In this document: piece after piece, positions 18,313 through 28,012 of the stretch | How positions within the stretch are numbered: position 1 is the stretch's first letter | How the letters are laid out: the number at the start of each line of letters is the position of its first letter | DNA from: Anaerostipes sp. MSJ-23 | GTDB lineage: Bacteria > Bacillota > Clostridia > Lachnospirales > Lachnospiraceae | Reading direction: 5' to 3' | Length of the DNA stretch: 64,000 bases | Assembly (NCBI RefSeq): GCF_018918155.1 | Contig: NZ_JAHLPY010000001.1 | Location: forward strand, 62,001-126,000 | Position numbers and translations under genes: made by a program | Notes under the pieces: generated by a model | The model's database searches: none | What the model was told of the DNA's origin: nothing | Seen by the model: the letters and a program-made list of their open reading frames with translations, nothing else

Positions 18313-20688
18313 CTACAAAACTCCTCGCTTCAAATGTCCTTTTGTAAATTCACAAGCGAGAGAACTTTTCTTTCCTTTCTGTACTTCCTGTGCCGCCTTT
18401 AAAATATCTTGCGCCTCCTGTAATGTTTCTTTTGTAAAATGAATACGATAAGATCCCGGTTTTAAATCATCCATGAAATCTTCTTCATTTCCAATCCAAA
18501 TTGGCTGTCCATTATAAATCTCATTGATGCAGTCACCACAACGGTTATGAACAAAAAATTCTTTTTGATATCGATCCGTTAAAGTCATCCATCCCTCTTT
18601 TTGGTCACATCCACAAAGATTATTTTTCACACATTGTGCAGAAACCATCAGTGGAAGATATCCGTACAACCACAATTCCCCATCATGAAGATCAAGATCT
18701 TCCATTTCCTTGCGATTTAATTCCTCTGGATACGTGATTCTAAAAGGACCTTTCAAAAACTGTTGATATTCTTTTATCGCTTCCTTGTTATATGCATATA
18801 ACATATAATCAAGAATAAATTCTTTTTCTATCTGATGCTCTATCAACCATTCCAGTTCTGAAAGGTTTCGTACAAGTAAACCTTTGACATATTTATTTCC
18901 TAAAAGATCCTGATAGGCTTCCATTGCCTGAATTTGTTTTTGTCTTGCAATCTGTGGAAGCATGATATAACCATTCTTCCCACTGTCTGCAATTTTTTTC
19001 ATAATACTTTCTGGTTTTGACTCTTTTAAAAGTTCTGAAAACGCAAGATAAACATCTTCTATCTCTGAATTTTCTACTGCAAGGTTCAAATATTTTAAAT
19101 CCTCCATAGAAACAACCAATTTCGGACATTTCTTTGCCGTTTTTTTCAACTTCATAACTTCTTGTGTTCTTTCTGCAAAATGATACTGTCGTTCATACTG
19201 ATGAATTTTCTTCTGATCTAGCGCCAAAAATGCTTCTCGTCGAAGTTTCTTTAATACGGAACCTGGAACAAAAACATTTGAATCCATCACAATTTCCAGC
19301 TGATCAAATTGATAATGTGTTTCTCCCGTCTTTCGAAGCTGCTTGTTTATCTGCTCTTCATCGGCTCCGCGATTTTGTGCTTTTTCAATGATTGGTCCTT
19401 CTGCCTGTGCAGATATCTTATCGTTATTCACCACGAGTTTAGCACACTTTCCTTCCAAAAGTATAACTTTTCCCTTAAGAATTTCTTTCTTTTTTTCTTT
19501 CAAATGTTGGTCAATTTGTTCTACAAGTTTCTCATTTTTCATTCGCATAATGGACATTCCAACGGAAAGTTTTTTCATTTTCTGTCCATTCAAAGTTACA
19601 CTGCTTCCCTTTTTCCAATTGCCTGGGCTTGTCAGTTCTATCTTTTGCGCTCCAGAAATCCTTATTTCTAAAATATCTCCTTTATGAAGATCTTCTTTTG
19701 CAACAAAAGTTAATGTACCTTTATTAATTTTCTTTATTTTTCCAACAAACATTCCTTGATGGTCTGGCCGTTCCATACTCATCATTTGTTTCCCATGATA
19801 TTGTTTATAATATCCATCTGTAAAATTTCCACGATTAAAAAGTTCCAGCAATATTTTTTGATCTTTTTCTTCTATATAATATGGTTGCCCAGAAAGATAA
19901 AGATCTACATATTTTCGGTAAATTCTTGTAACTTCTCCGACATATCGAGGGCCTTTCATCCTTCCCTCAATTTTTAAAGAATCTACTCCATGATCAAGAA
20001 TCTGCGGAAGATCCTTGATTGTACAAAGATCTCTAAGACTTAACGGATATGCATTTTTTGATCCTTTTTGACCTTTTAATGTAAATGGAAGTCTGCACGT
20101 CCCAGCGCATCTTCCACGATTTCCACTTCTCCCACCAAGAAGACTACTCATAAAGCACTGTCCAGAATAGCAATAACAAAGTGCTCCATGAACAAAACAC
20201 TCCATATCAAGCCCTGTATCTTCCTTAATTGCCTGAATTTCTTTCAATGACAATTCTCTTGCAGGAACCACTCGTTTTGCTCCCATTTTCTTTGCAAATC
20301 TTGCACCATAAATATCTGTGATGGTCATCTGTGTACTTGCATGAATCTCAAGATCTGGGAAATGCTTCCGAACTGTGCGCAGAACACCGAGATCCTGAAT
20401 AATTACGGCATCCAGCCCTTTCTCATAATATGGCATAAGAAAACCTACAAGTTCTCCAAGTTCTTTTTCTTTCACAAGTGTATTAATCGTCAGAAAAATT
20501 TTTTTTCCAAAAAGATGGGCATAAGCAATCGCTTCACAAAGTTCTTCTTTATTAAAATTTCCTGCATAAGCTCTTGCACCAAACATATCTCCGCCTAAAT
20601 AAACAGCATCTGCTCCATTTAAAATTGCTGCTTTCAAACATTCCATCGAACCCGCCGGTGCTAATACCTCTACTTGTCTATTTTTCAT
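18313..20688 (-). CDS. U32 family peptidase with DUF3656 collagenase-like C-terminus
   Basis: About 791 residues. The N-terminal U32 domain has [20 protein letters not shown] and the family signature [18 protein letters not shown], then [13 protein letters not shown] with clustered Cys residues near 165-205. A long C-terminal half (about 400-791) is DUF3656-like and has a further Cys cluster ([13 protein letters not shown]). U32 proteins with Cys clusters include RlhA/TrhP-type RNA hydroxylation factors, so the true role may be in RNA modification. The start at 20688 has GGAGG six bases before it and overlaps ruvB by 11 bp. Confidence 0.9.
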   Translation of the reverse strand: MKNRQVEVLAPAGSMECLKAAILNGADAVYLGGDMFGARAYAGNFNKEELCEAIAYAHLFGKKIFLTINTLVKEKELGELVGFLMPYYEKGLDAVIIQDLGVLRTVRKHFPDLEIHASTQMTITDIYGARFAKKMGAKRVVPARELSLKEIQAIKEDTGLDMECFVHGALCYCYSGQCFMSSLLGGRSGNRGRCAGTCRLPFTLKGQKGSKNAYPLSLRDLCTIKDLPQILDHGVDSLKIEGRMKGPRYVGEVTRIYRKYVDLYLSGQPYYIEEKDQKILLELFNRGNFTDGYYKQYHGKQMMSMERPDHQGMFVGKIKKINKGTLTFVAKEDLHKGDILEIRISGAQKIELTSPGNWKKGSSVTLNGQKMKKLSVGMSIMRMKNEKLVEQIDQHLKEKKKEILKGKVILLEGKCAKLVVNNDKISAQAEGPIIEKAQNRGADEEQINKQLRKTGETHYQFDQLEIVMDSNVFVPGSVLKKLRREAFLALDQKKIHQYERQYHFAERTQEVMKLKKTAKKCPKLVVSMEDLKYLNLAVENSEIEDVYLAFSELLKESKPESIMKKIADSGKNGYIMLPQIARQKQIQAMEAYQDLLGNKYVKGLLVRNLSELEWLIEHQIEKEFILDYMLYAYNKEAIKEYQQFLKGPFRITYPEELNRKEMEDLDLHDGELWLYGYLPLMVSAQCVKNNLCGCDQKEGWMTLTDRYQKEFFVHNRCGDCINEIYNGQPIWIGNEEDFMDDLKPGSYRIHFTKETLQEAQDILKAAQEVQKGKKSSLACEFTKGHLKRGVL

Positions 20689-21691
20689 TTTCATCCTCCG
20701 GAAATGGCACTCCGAAATGTTCATAAGCATGTTTTGTCACCATTCTTCCTCTTGGCGTACGCTGAATAAGTCCATTCTGAATCAAATATGGCTCATAAAC
20801 ATCTTCAATCGTGCCGGAATCTTCTCCTACTGCTGCTGCCAGTGTATCAAGCCCCACTGGTCTTCCTCCAAATGTATCCATCATTGTATGGAGCAACTGC
20901 CGATCTGTCCGATCCAGTCCGAGTCTATCCACATCCAGACGATCCAGTGCATCCACCGCTACTTCTAATGTAATTTTCCCTTCATATTGTACTTGTGCAA
21001 AATCTCGAACTCTTTTTAAAAGCCGGTTGGCAAGTCTTGGCGTCCCTCTGGATCTTCTTGCAATTTCCAATGCACCATCCTCATCAATCTCAATTTCCAA
21101 CACTTGCGCAGAATGTTCAATAATTGTTTGAAGTTCCTTGCTATTGTAAAATTCCAGGCGATTTACAACACCAAAACGATCTCTTAACGGTGCTGTAAGC
21201 ATTCCAGCTCTTGTCGTTGCTCCTACCAAAGTAAACTTTGGTAATTCTAATCGAATAGAACGAGCCGCCTGCCCTTTTCCAACAAGAATATCGATAGCAT
21301 AATCCTCCATTGCCGGATAAAGCACTTCTTCCACCTGTCGATTTAATCGGTGAATTTCATCAATAAATAAAACATCTCCTTCCTGAAGATTGTTTAAAAG
21401 TGCCGCAATCTCTCCTGGCTTTTCAATCGCAGGTCCACTCGTTACTTTTAGATGAACACCCATTTCATTCGCAACAATACCAGCAAGTGTCGTTTTTCCA
21501 AGTCCAGGCGGCCCATAAAACAACACATGATCCAGTGATTCTCCACGGCTTTTTGCAGCTTCGATAAAGATCTTAAGATTTTGCTTTACCTTTTCCTGCC
21601 CGATATAATCGTCCAATTTCTGCGGCCGCAAATGATTTTCAATTGTAATATCCTCTTCCACAAGTTCTGTGGAAATCATTCGATCTAGCAT
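20678..21691 (-). CDS. ruvB: Holliday junction branch migration helicase RuvB
   Basis: 337 residues. An AAA+ domain has Walker [13 protein letters not shown] near residue 60 and Walker [10 protein letters not shown] near 108, with sensor motifs in [10 protein letters not shown] winged-helix C-terminus ends in [16 protein letters not shown]. It drives branch migration of Holliday junctions with RuvA, encoded 10 bp upstream. Length is standard. Confidence 0.97.
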   Translation of the reverse strand: MLDRMISTELVEEDITIENHLRPQKLDDYIGQEKVKQNLKIFIEAAKSRGESLDHVLFYGPPGLGKTTLAGIVANEMGVHLKVTSGPAIEKPGEIAALLNNLQEGDVLFIDEIHRLNRQVEEVLYPAMEDYAIDILVGKGQAARSIRLELPKFTLVGATTRAGMLTAPLRDRFGVVNRLEFYNSKELQTIIEHSAQVLEIEIDEDGALEIARRSRGTPRLANRLLKRVRDFAQVQYEGKITLEVAVDALDRLDVDRLGLDRTDRQLLHTMMDTFGGRPVGLDTLAAAVGEDSGTIEDVYEPYLIQNGLIQRTPRGRMVTKHAYEHFGVPFPEDENEK

Positions 21692-21701
21692 AATTACCCC
21701 T

Positions 21702-22307
21702 TTATATCATGATATTTTTTAAAGCAAGCTTTAAAAGCTCCTCCGGTGTATAAGAATCTGCATTTTCTACTTTTTTTACAGCAATTGCAGCTTCTGTTTT
21801 CGAATATCCAAGACTTTCCAATCCTTCAATTGTAATAAGAATTGCATCTTCCCCATTTGAAGGTGACATAAACAACTCATTAGATGAAGTCTCTTCTTCC
21901 ATTTCTTCAAAGGAAAGTTTATCTTTTAATTCGAGAATTAATTTCTTAGCCCCTTTTGGTCCAAGTCCCGGGGTAGAAGAAATTGTCTTAACATCTTCGC
22001 TCATCACTGCAATTTTTAATTCATATACGGTCAATGTTGATAAAACAGAAAGCGCAACCTTTGGTCCAATTCCGTTAACTCCGATCAGAAGTTCAAATGT
22101 CTCCAGCTCTTCCTGGCTTCGAAAACCAAAAAGGCTGATATCATCTTCCCTTACATGCATATGCGTAAATACTTTCATTTCCTGACCGATCTTTGGAAAA
22201 TGCTCCATACGAACCGGCATCATCAGACGATATCCGATTCCTTGATTTTCCAAAACAATTCCATTTGAATTTACCTGGGCCAATATTCCTTTTATATATG
22301 AAATCAA
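21702..22307 (-). CDS. ruvA: Holliday junction DNA-binding protein RuvA
   Basis: 201 residues with the usual three domains: an OB fold ([20 protein letters not shown]), a helix-hairpin-helix domain containing [17 protein letters not shown] and [20 protein letters not shown], and a C-terminal UBA-like domain ([12 protein letters not shown] type). It forms the tetramer that loads RuvB on junctions. It is the first gene of the ruvAB-U32 operon. A TATAAT lies at 22337-22342. Confidence 0.97.
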   Translation of the reverse strand: MISYIKGILAQVNSNGIVLENQGIGYRLMMPVRMEHFPKIGQEMKVFTHMHVREDDISLFGFRSQEELETFELLIGVNGIGPKVALSVLSTLTVYELKIAVMSEDVKTISSTPGLGPKGAKKLILELKDKLSFEEMEEETSSNELFMSPSNGEDAILITIEGLESLGYSKTEAAIAVKKVENADSYTPEELLKLALKNIMI

Positions 22308-22370
22308 AATAAAACCTCCTGCTATTTTATTTTGCTATTATAACACATATGTTCTCCCTCTTCCTAGTGA

Positions 22371-22399
22371 TTGCAAAAAAAATGCAAAAAGATTATACT
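22371..22399 (+). promoter_or_regulatory. Promoter of the YprB-like nuclease gene
   Basis: TTGCAA and TATACT with a 17-bp spacer, 41 bp upstream of the start codon. It is divergent from ruvA. Confidence 0.7.
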
Positions 22400-22440
22400 T
22401 TTCATAGCATTTTTTATCATCAAAAAACAGGAGAATTTTA

Positions 22441-23372
22441 TGAAAAAGAACAACGAACGTAGATTATTTTTTGACATTGAAACAACGGGTTTAAGTCCCG
22501 AAGTTTCCGCTATTACTTTGATTGGATGTTTGGATGATCATGGACTGATAAAACAATGGTTTAATGAAGACGGATTTTCACAAAAACAGATTCTTACTGA
22601 CTTTTTTGCTTACTGCAATTCTTATGATACTCTCATCAGTTTTAATGGAACTACTTTTGACTTGCCTTTTCTAAAAGCAAAAGCAAAAGAATTTCAGATG
22701 AATGATCCTTTTTCTATGATTCATCATGAAGATTTTTACCAAAAGTTACGTTCCTACCGTCATTTAATCGACACTCAGCGCTTTCGCCAAAAAGACCTTG
22801 AACAATATGTTCATTTCCAAAGAAAAGACCGCTTATCCGGAAAAAAAATCATTAAAACCTATCAGGATTTTTTGAAAACAAATGATCCAACATGTAAAGA
22901 AAAAATTCTCCTTCATAATGAAGAGGATTTAAAAGGACTTTTCAAAATTTCCTCTTTACAATGCTATCCTTCGCTAAAAGAAGGAAACTTTTCTGTGGAT
23001 CAGGTGAAACGCTCTTGTGATTATCTTCAAGTTTTCCTAACATTATCAGATCCTTTTCCAGTTTCTGCAACTTTTACCAAAAAGGAAATATCTTTGAAGG
23101 TCGAAAATAATTTTGCATCTTTGATTGTTCCGATAAAAAATCATATGCTGCGACATTACTATCCAAATCCAAAAGATTATTTTTATCTTCCAAAAGAAGA
23201 CACAATTCTCCCAAAATCCATGGGTTCCTTTGTCGATCATTCCTCAAAAACAGCCTGTGATTTCGACCATTGTTATCTTCGTTTTGCACCTTCAGACTCT
23301 TTTTTATCAAATATGGACGAATTACATACCTTCAGCACCCATACGATCCAATATCTTTTTATAAAAGAATAA
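22441..23372 (+). CDS. YprB-like ribonuclease H-fold exonuclease
   Basis: 310 residues. The N-terminal half is a DnaQ-type fold: LFFDIETTGLSPE supplies the DxE metal site, YDTLISFNGTTFDLPFL the second Asp, and HLIDTQRF followed by HNEEDLKGL the third region. This matches the YprB family (predicted exonuclease, ribonuclease H-like). The C-terminal half is less conserved. AGGAGA lies just before the ATG at 22441, which fixes the start. It is transcribed alone. Substrate (RNA or DNA) is unknown. Confidence 0.8.
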
Positions 23373-23402
23373 TAGATATTTTGATTCAACATATATATGC
23401 CC

Positions 23403-23437
23403 AAAAAAATGGCTGTTAATAAATAGCAGCCATTTTT
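23403..23437. terminator. Bidirectional terminator between convergent genes
   Basis: AAATGGCTG pairs with CAGCCATTT, with A- and T-runs on both sides, between the converging YprB-like and PHP genes. Confidence 0.88.
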
Positions 23438-23438
23438 C

Positions 23439-24197
23439 TTATTGATCTCTCGGAATCTGTTTTCCGATTTTTTTCATTACTCTATGTTTTTGAATCATTT
23501 TCTTTAATAAATCTACAGAACGATTCACAACAAGTTCTTCTGGAAATTGTAATTCCTGAAATAAAACTTTTACGTGGTCAAAAATTCCTACCGTATCTGT
23601 AAAATGAGAATCTGTATTAGCAATTACCGGAACCTTCTTTTCCTTACACAAAGCAAGCATTATCTGAAGATTCTCCCACGCTCCAACTCTGGAAGAAAGA
23701 CTGTCAAGAGAGCTATTATTTACTTCCAGTAGTGTATGGTTTTCCTTTGCTGCATCAACGATTGTCTCATAATCAATCGGAATTCTTGCATCGTCTGGAT
23801 GGCTAATAATATCAATTTGTGGATTTTCAATTGCTTTAACATAAGCATTTGTGTTCTGACTCACACTTCCAATTTCATAACATGGAAGATGAATTCCTGC
23901 AATTCGAATATCCAGGCAACGCTCTATCAGGTTTTCTTCCATACTCAATTTTCCTTGATAATCAATAATATTAATCTCAGAGCCAAACATTAACTCAATC
24001 CCGTACATTTGTCTTGGTAAGACCTTCAGATTATGAAAATAAATTTCGTCACATGTTCCTGGGATTCCTGCTGCATGCTCTGTAATTCCAAGCAATTGAA
24101 GTCCATGATCTGCTGCTGCCTTTGCCATCTCATGGACTGTTGCATAAGCATGTCCGCTTGCAATTGTATGCGTATGTACATCTAATTCAAATTTCAT
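23439..24197 (-). CDS. PHP-domain phosphatase (YcdX-like)
   Basis: 252 residues of the polymerase-and-histidinol-phosphatase fold. Metal-binding motifs are visible in order: DVHTHTIASGHAYAT at the N-terminus, GITEHA near 38, IAGIHLPCYE, IISHPDDARIP and NTDSHF. This order matches YcdX-type trinuclear zinc phosphatases. The substrate is not known. The gene stands alone between convergent and divergent neighbours. Confidence 0.88.
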   Translation of the reverse strand: MKFELDVHTHTIASGHAYATVHEMAKAAADHGLQLLGITEHAAGIPGTCDEIYFHNLKVLPRQMYGIELMFGSEINIIDYQGKLSMEENLIERCLDIRIAGIHLPCYEIGSVSQNTNAYVKAIENPQIDIISHPDDARIPIDYETIVDAAKENHTLLEVNNSSLDSLSSRVGAWENLQIMLALCKEKKVPVIANTDSHFTDTVGIFDHVKVLFQELQFPEELVVNRSVDLLKKMIQKHRVMKKIGKQIPRDQ

Positions 24198-24341
24198 TTT
24201 TCCTTCTCCTGCTTTTTACATTCTCTTCTTGTTTTTATTATACCGAAGACAAAAATGATGTCAAGAAAGACAAATCCTCACAAAAATCACAAATCTTTTT
24301 ATTATACTATCCTATAATATCATTTTCAGGAGGAATTTTTT

Positions 24342-25682
24342 ATGAAAATCACAAAACACTTTTATATTACCGGCATGCATTGTTCACAGTGCCCTTCCAT
24401 TATCAAAAAAAATCTGGAACGTTTGCCTGGAATTATAAAAATTTCTATATCTTATAAAACAAACACCGCAACCATTACCTTCCATCGTGATCAAATTTCT
24501 TGGAACCAGATCACATCCTGTATAAAATCTCTTGGCTACCATGCCACAGAAAATAAAATGGAATCTACACAACAAACAAAAAATTTTCTTAAAACCATCG
24601 CTTTTATTTTGCTTCTTACTATTTTTCTGAAAAAAAGCCAAATTTTAAACTACCTTGTTCCAAGGACACTTGCGCAAAACAATATGAGTTTTGGAATGCT
24701 ATTTTTGATTGGTCTTGCAACTTCTTTGCATTGTGTTGCTATGTGTGGCGGTATCAATCTTTTCCAATGCCTTCCATCTTCCAAACAAACAACCAACAAG
24801 AAAATGGATATTTTTTCTGCAACACTCTTTTATAATATCGGACGTGTTCTTTCTTATAGCACAATCGGCGGCTTTCTTGGGCTTATCGGAATGATTTTTG
24901 GAAAAGAAATCAATCCTTCCGTTTCCGTTTTTTTTCAGGGAACCATAAAAATCATTGCAGGATTAATTATGATACTAATGGGACTACGCATACTAGATCT
25001 TATGCCAAATTTTTGCAAAAAAATTTCTTTTATTCCAAAATTTCAGCTTTTTAAAAATCAAAAGAAACATCGTCCTTTTTTTGTTGGACTGCTTAACGGC
25101 TTTATGCCTTGCGGTCCTCTTCAATCCATGCAAATCGTAGCTATTGCAACTTGTCATCCACTTTATGGTGCTCTCTCCATGTTCTTTTTTAGCCTTGGAA
25201 CTTTGCCTTTCATGCTTGGATTTGGAAGTATGATTTCCGTTCTTGGACATAAATTTACATCTAAAATGATGCACGCTGGATCCATCCTTATCATTGTTAT
25301 GGGAATTGCTATGTTGACTCAAGGAACAAATCTCTCCGGAATGTCTTCTATAAGACTAGAAAAAAAAGCAACTTCCAGCCGCTCAACACATGCAGAAAAA
25401 AAAGCAGGAGAAAAGACTTCCCAAATAATTCATTCCACACTTTCCGCCGGAAGCTATCCAAATATTACTGTAAAAGCAGGAACCCCTGTTATTTGGAAAA
25501 TTCAAGCTTCTGAGCAGACAATCAACGGTTGTAATAAAACCATTCTCATTGATAACTATAACATTGAAAAAGTGCTGGAACCCGGGGAAAATACTATTAA
25601 ATTTACACCAAAGGAAACCGGAACCATTACCTATACCTGTTGGATGGGCATGATCACCGGAACGATCACTATAACTGATTAA
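24342..25682 (+). CDS. HMA - SafE-like membrane - cupredoxin fusion (copper handling)
   Basis: 446 residues with three parts. Residues 1-65 form a heavy-metal-associated domain with GMHCSQC. Residues 75-335 form a membrane domain of the sulfite exporter TauE/SafE type (UreH_2), with CVAMCGG and GLLNGFMPCGPL. Residues 360-446 form an outside cupredoxin-like domain with a His-free ETGTITYTCWMGM loop. Proteins of this build are linked to copper transport or delivery. The next two genes encode a response regulator and kinase, which may sense the same metal. The metal is inferred, not shown. Confidence 0.85.
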   Translation: MKITKHFYITGMHCSQCPSIIKKNLERLPGIIKISISYKTNTATITFHRDQISWNQITSCIKSLGYHATENKMESTQQTKNFLKTIAFILLLTIFLKKSQILNYLVPRTLAQNNMSFGMLFLIGLATSLHCVAMCGGINLFQCLPSSKQTTNKKMDIFSATLFYNIGRVLSYSTIGGFLGLIGMIFGKEINPSVSVFFQGTIKIIAGLIMILMGLRILDLMPNFCKKISFIPKFQLFKNQKKHRPFFVGLLNGFMPCGPLQSMQIVAIATCHPLYGALSMFFFSLGTLPFMLGFGSMISVLGHKFTSKMMHAGSILIIVMGIAMLTQGTNLSGMSSIRLEKKATSSRSTHAEKKAGEKTSQIIHSTLSAGSYPNITVKAGTPVIWKIQASEQTINGCNKTILIDNYNIEKVLEPGENTIKFTPKETGTITYTCWMGMITGTITITD

Positions 25683-25689
25683 AAATTAT

Positions 25690-25718
25690 TTGACATCTTT
25701 CTTTTGATTTTACATAAT
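25690..25718 (+). promoter_or_regulatory. Candidate promoter of the two-component genes
   Basis: TTGACA, 17-bp spacer, CATAAT, about 30 bp upstream of the response regulator. It lies directly after the SafE fusion stop, so the two-component pair can be expressed apart from it. Confidence 0.65.
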
Positions 25719-25747
25719 AAAAAAAACAAGATAGGAGAGAAAACTTT

Positions 25748-26440
25748 ATGGAAAAAAAATGTTCTATTTTAGTTGTTGATGATGAAGAAATGATCCGTGA
25801 TACAATTAATGCTTATTTCACTGCCAATGGTTATCAAGTACAGACTGCATCAAATGGAAAAGATGCTCTGGATTTATTCCATTCCAAATCAATTGATTTT
25901 GTCATCCTTGATCTGATGCTTTCTGGTATGAGCGGAGAGGAAATTTGTTCTTCCCTGCGCTCTATCTCAAATGTTCCAATTTTAATGTTGACTGCAAAGG
26001 CGCAAGAAGATGATGTTGTTACAGGACTTCGGCTTGGAGCAGATGATTACGTAACAAAACCATTTAGTCTAAAACAATTGCTGGCAAGAGTCGAAGCCAT
26101 TTATCGACGTTTTTCTAAAACAAAAGAAAAAAAACTTTTTCAATACAAAGAACTTTGCATTAATTGTGAAACAAGAGAAGTAGTCTTATACAATGCACCT
26201 ATTTCCTTAACTCCAATTGAATGGCGTATTTTATCTTCTATGATTCAAAATCAAAAGAAAACTTTTACGAGAGAAGAATTGCTTCATATTGCTTTCGACG
26301 AATATTATGAAGGTTTCGAACGTTCCGTTGATACCCATATAAAAAACCTAAGAAAAAAGCTCGGTGATGATCCTAAACATCCAAAATATATTTATACCAT
26401 TCATGGAATTGGATATCGCCTTGGAGGAAATTATGAATAA
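25748..26440 (+). CDS. OmpR/PhoB family response regulator
   Basis: 230 residues. The receiver domain has the acidic pair in VVDDEEM, the phospho-acceptor Asp in FVILDLMLSGMSG near residue 53 and Lys in YVTKPF near 102. The C-terminal winged helix has ERSVDTHIKNLRKKLGDD and YIYTIHGIGYRLG. It is expected to be phosphorylated by the kinase encoded immediately downstream, with which it overlaps by 8 bp. Confidence 0.95.
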   Translation: MEKKCSILVVDDEEMIRDTINAYFTANGYQVQTASNGKDALDLFHSKSIDFVILDLMLSGMSGEEICSSLRSISNVPILMLTAKAQEDDVVTGLRLGADDYVTKPFSLKQLLARVEAIYRRFSKTKEKKLFQYKELCINCETREVVLYNAPISLTPIEWRILSSMIQNQKKTFTREELLHIAFDEYYEGFERSVDTHIKNLRKKLGDDPKHPKYIYTIHGIGYRLGGNYE

Positions 26441-27824
26441 AAAATTAAGTACTGTTTTTGCTTTTGGATTTTCACTCATTACATTTTTGATTATTTTTCT
26501 AATCTTCATTATTGCCAATGCCGGAATTGGAAGACAATACAAAAATCATCTACAACTACAACAAAAAGAAACTGCTGATACTATCTCCATTGGGATTTCT
26601 CATCAATATAATCCAAAAAATAATCAATGGAACCAGGATTATATTCATGGATACGGAATGTATGCTTTAAAGGAAGGATATATTATTAAAGTATATGATA
26701 CAAAGAATAAAGTCATTTGGGATGCGCAGCATCATGATATGACCTTATGTCATCAGATTATGGGAAAAATTTCAAAACAAATGAAAGAAAAAAGCTATCT
26801 AAATCATGGAGGTTTTAAAAAATATCGTTATTCTATCACCTCTCACGGAAAAATAATTGGATATTCTGAAATCCGATATTATACACCATATTCTATGAAC
26901 GAATATGATTTTCAATTTTTACACTCATTAAATTTATGTTTAATTTTTCTCGGAATTGCTGCAATGATCGCTGCGGGAATAGCAGGATGGTTTCTCTCAA
27001 AATTTCTAGCATCTCCAATAGAAAAAGTCATTGAAACAACGCAAAAGATTGCAGATGGTACTTACGAAATACGAATCAATTCTAATGTCCCAACACTAGA
27101 ATTAAAACATCTTACAACCTCTGTCAATCGAATGGCCCAATTCTTAGAAAATCAAGAAGCTCTTCGCAAACGCCTTGTCACTGATATGGCACATGAGCTG
27201 CGAACTCCTCTCACCAATGTATCTTCCTATCTAGAATTAATGGCAGACGGAATTTGGGAGGTCACTCCAAAACGACTGAACACCTGTTATCAGGAATTAT
27301 TAAGAATCTGCACCATCATAAAACGATTAGATCAATTACAAAATATTGAAAAAGAAAATCTAAAACTCTCTCCAAAGCTTACCGATATAAAATCCATGAT
27401 CGAAAAAACATGTCAGGCTTTTGAAAGTCAGCTTTTTGAAAAACAAATTTCTTGTTCCATCAGAGGAAGTCATAGTTTTCTTTTTGTTGATTCATCTTTT
27501 TTTTCACAAGTTCTTTCTAATCTCCTCTCCAATGCTATTAAATATACCGAACCCAATGGCAGCATTTTGTGGGTAATTGAAGAAACAGCATCCGATGTAT
27601 TGATAAAAATTTCTGATAATGGCATCGGAATCTCATCCAAAGATCTTCCTTACATTTTTGAACGGTTCTACAGGGCTGATCAGTCACGCCAAAGAAAAAG
27701 CGGCGGATCCGGAATTGGATTAACGATTACAAAAGCAATTGTACAAGCTCATCATGGCTCTATATGGGCAGAAAGTACACCTGGTTGTATGACCACTTTT
27801 ACTATAAAACTAAAAAAGCCTTAA
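26433..27824 (+). CDS. Sensor histidine kinase
   Basis: 463 residues. An N-terminal membrane helix (FGFSLITFLIIFLIFIIANA) and a second near 170-195 flank an outside sensor region. A HAMP segment follows, then the phospho-His in DMAHELRTPLTN near 255 and ATP-binding boxes NLLSNAIKY, DNGIGIS and GGSGIGLTITKAIV. The start at 26433 has TTGGAGG upstream and overlaps the regulator gene, so the pair is translationally coupled. The signal is unknown. Position next to the HMA-SafE fusion suggests metal or envelope stress. Confidence 0.94.
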   Translation: MNKKLSTVFAFGFSLITFLIIFLIFIIANAGIGRQYKNHLQLQQKETADTISIGISHQYNPKNNQWNQDYIHGYGMYALKEGYIIKVYDTKNKVIWDAQHHDMTLCHQIMGKISKQMKEKSYLNHGGFKKYRYSITSHGKIIGYSEIRYYTPYSMNEYDFQFLHSLNLCLIFLGIAAMIAAGIAGWFLSKFLASPIEKVIETTQKIADGTYEIRINSNVPTLELKHLTTSVNRMAQFLENQEALRKRLVTDMAHELRTPLTNVSSYLELMADGIWEVTPKRLNTCYQELLRICTIIKRLDQLQNIEKENLKLSPKLTDIKSMIEKTCQAFESQLFEKQISCSIRGSHSFLFVDSSFFSQVLSNLLSNAIKYTEPNGSILWVIEETASDVLIKISDNGIGISSKDLPYIFERFYRADQSRQRKSGGSGIGLTITKAIVQAHHGSIWAESTPGCMTTFTIKLKKP

Positions 27825-27846
27825 ACACCGCATCGATGTTTAAGGC
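27812..27846 (-). terminator. Terminator after tRNA-Glu (and kinase gene)
   Basis: GCCTTAAACA pairs with TGTTTAAGGC. On the minus strand six T follow the stem, so it ends the tRNA-Glu transcript. The stem overlaps the last codons of the kinase gene. Confidence 0.85.
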
Positions 27847-27849
27847 TTA

Positions 27850-27921
27850 TGACTCCAACGGGAATCGAACCCGTGACTCGACCTTGAGAGGGTCACGTCT
27901 TAACCTCTTGACCATGGAGCC
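27850..27921 (-). tRNA. tRNA-Glu (CTC)
   Basis: A 72-nt cloverleaf. The acceptor arms GGCTCCA and TGGAGTC pair with one G-U, the T-arm reads CGGGTTCGATTCCCG, and the anticodon loop CTCTCAA gives anticodon CTC. CCA is not encoded. Confidence 0.93.
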
Positions 27922-28012
27922 ATTTCAAATAAATAGAGGGGCTTTTTGACAGCCACCTCTATCTATTATGAACTTTTTTTACAAAAAGTCAAGTATTTTT
28001 TAAAATTTCTTG

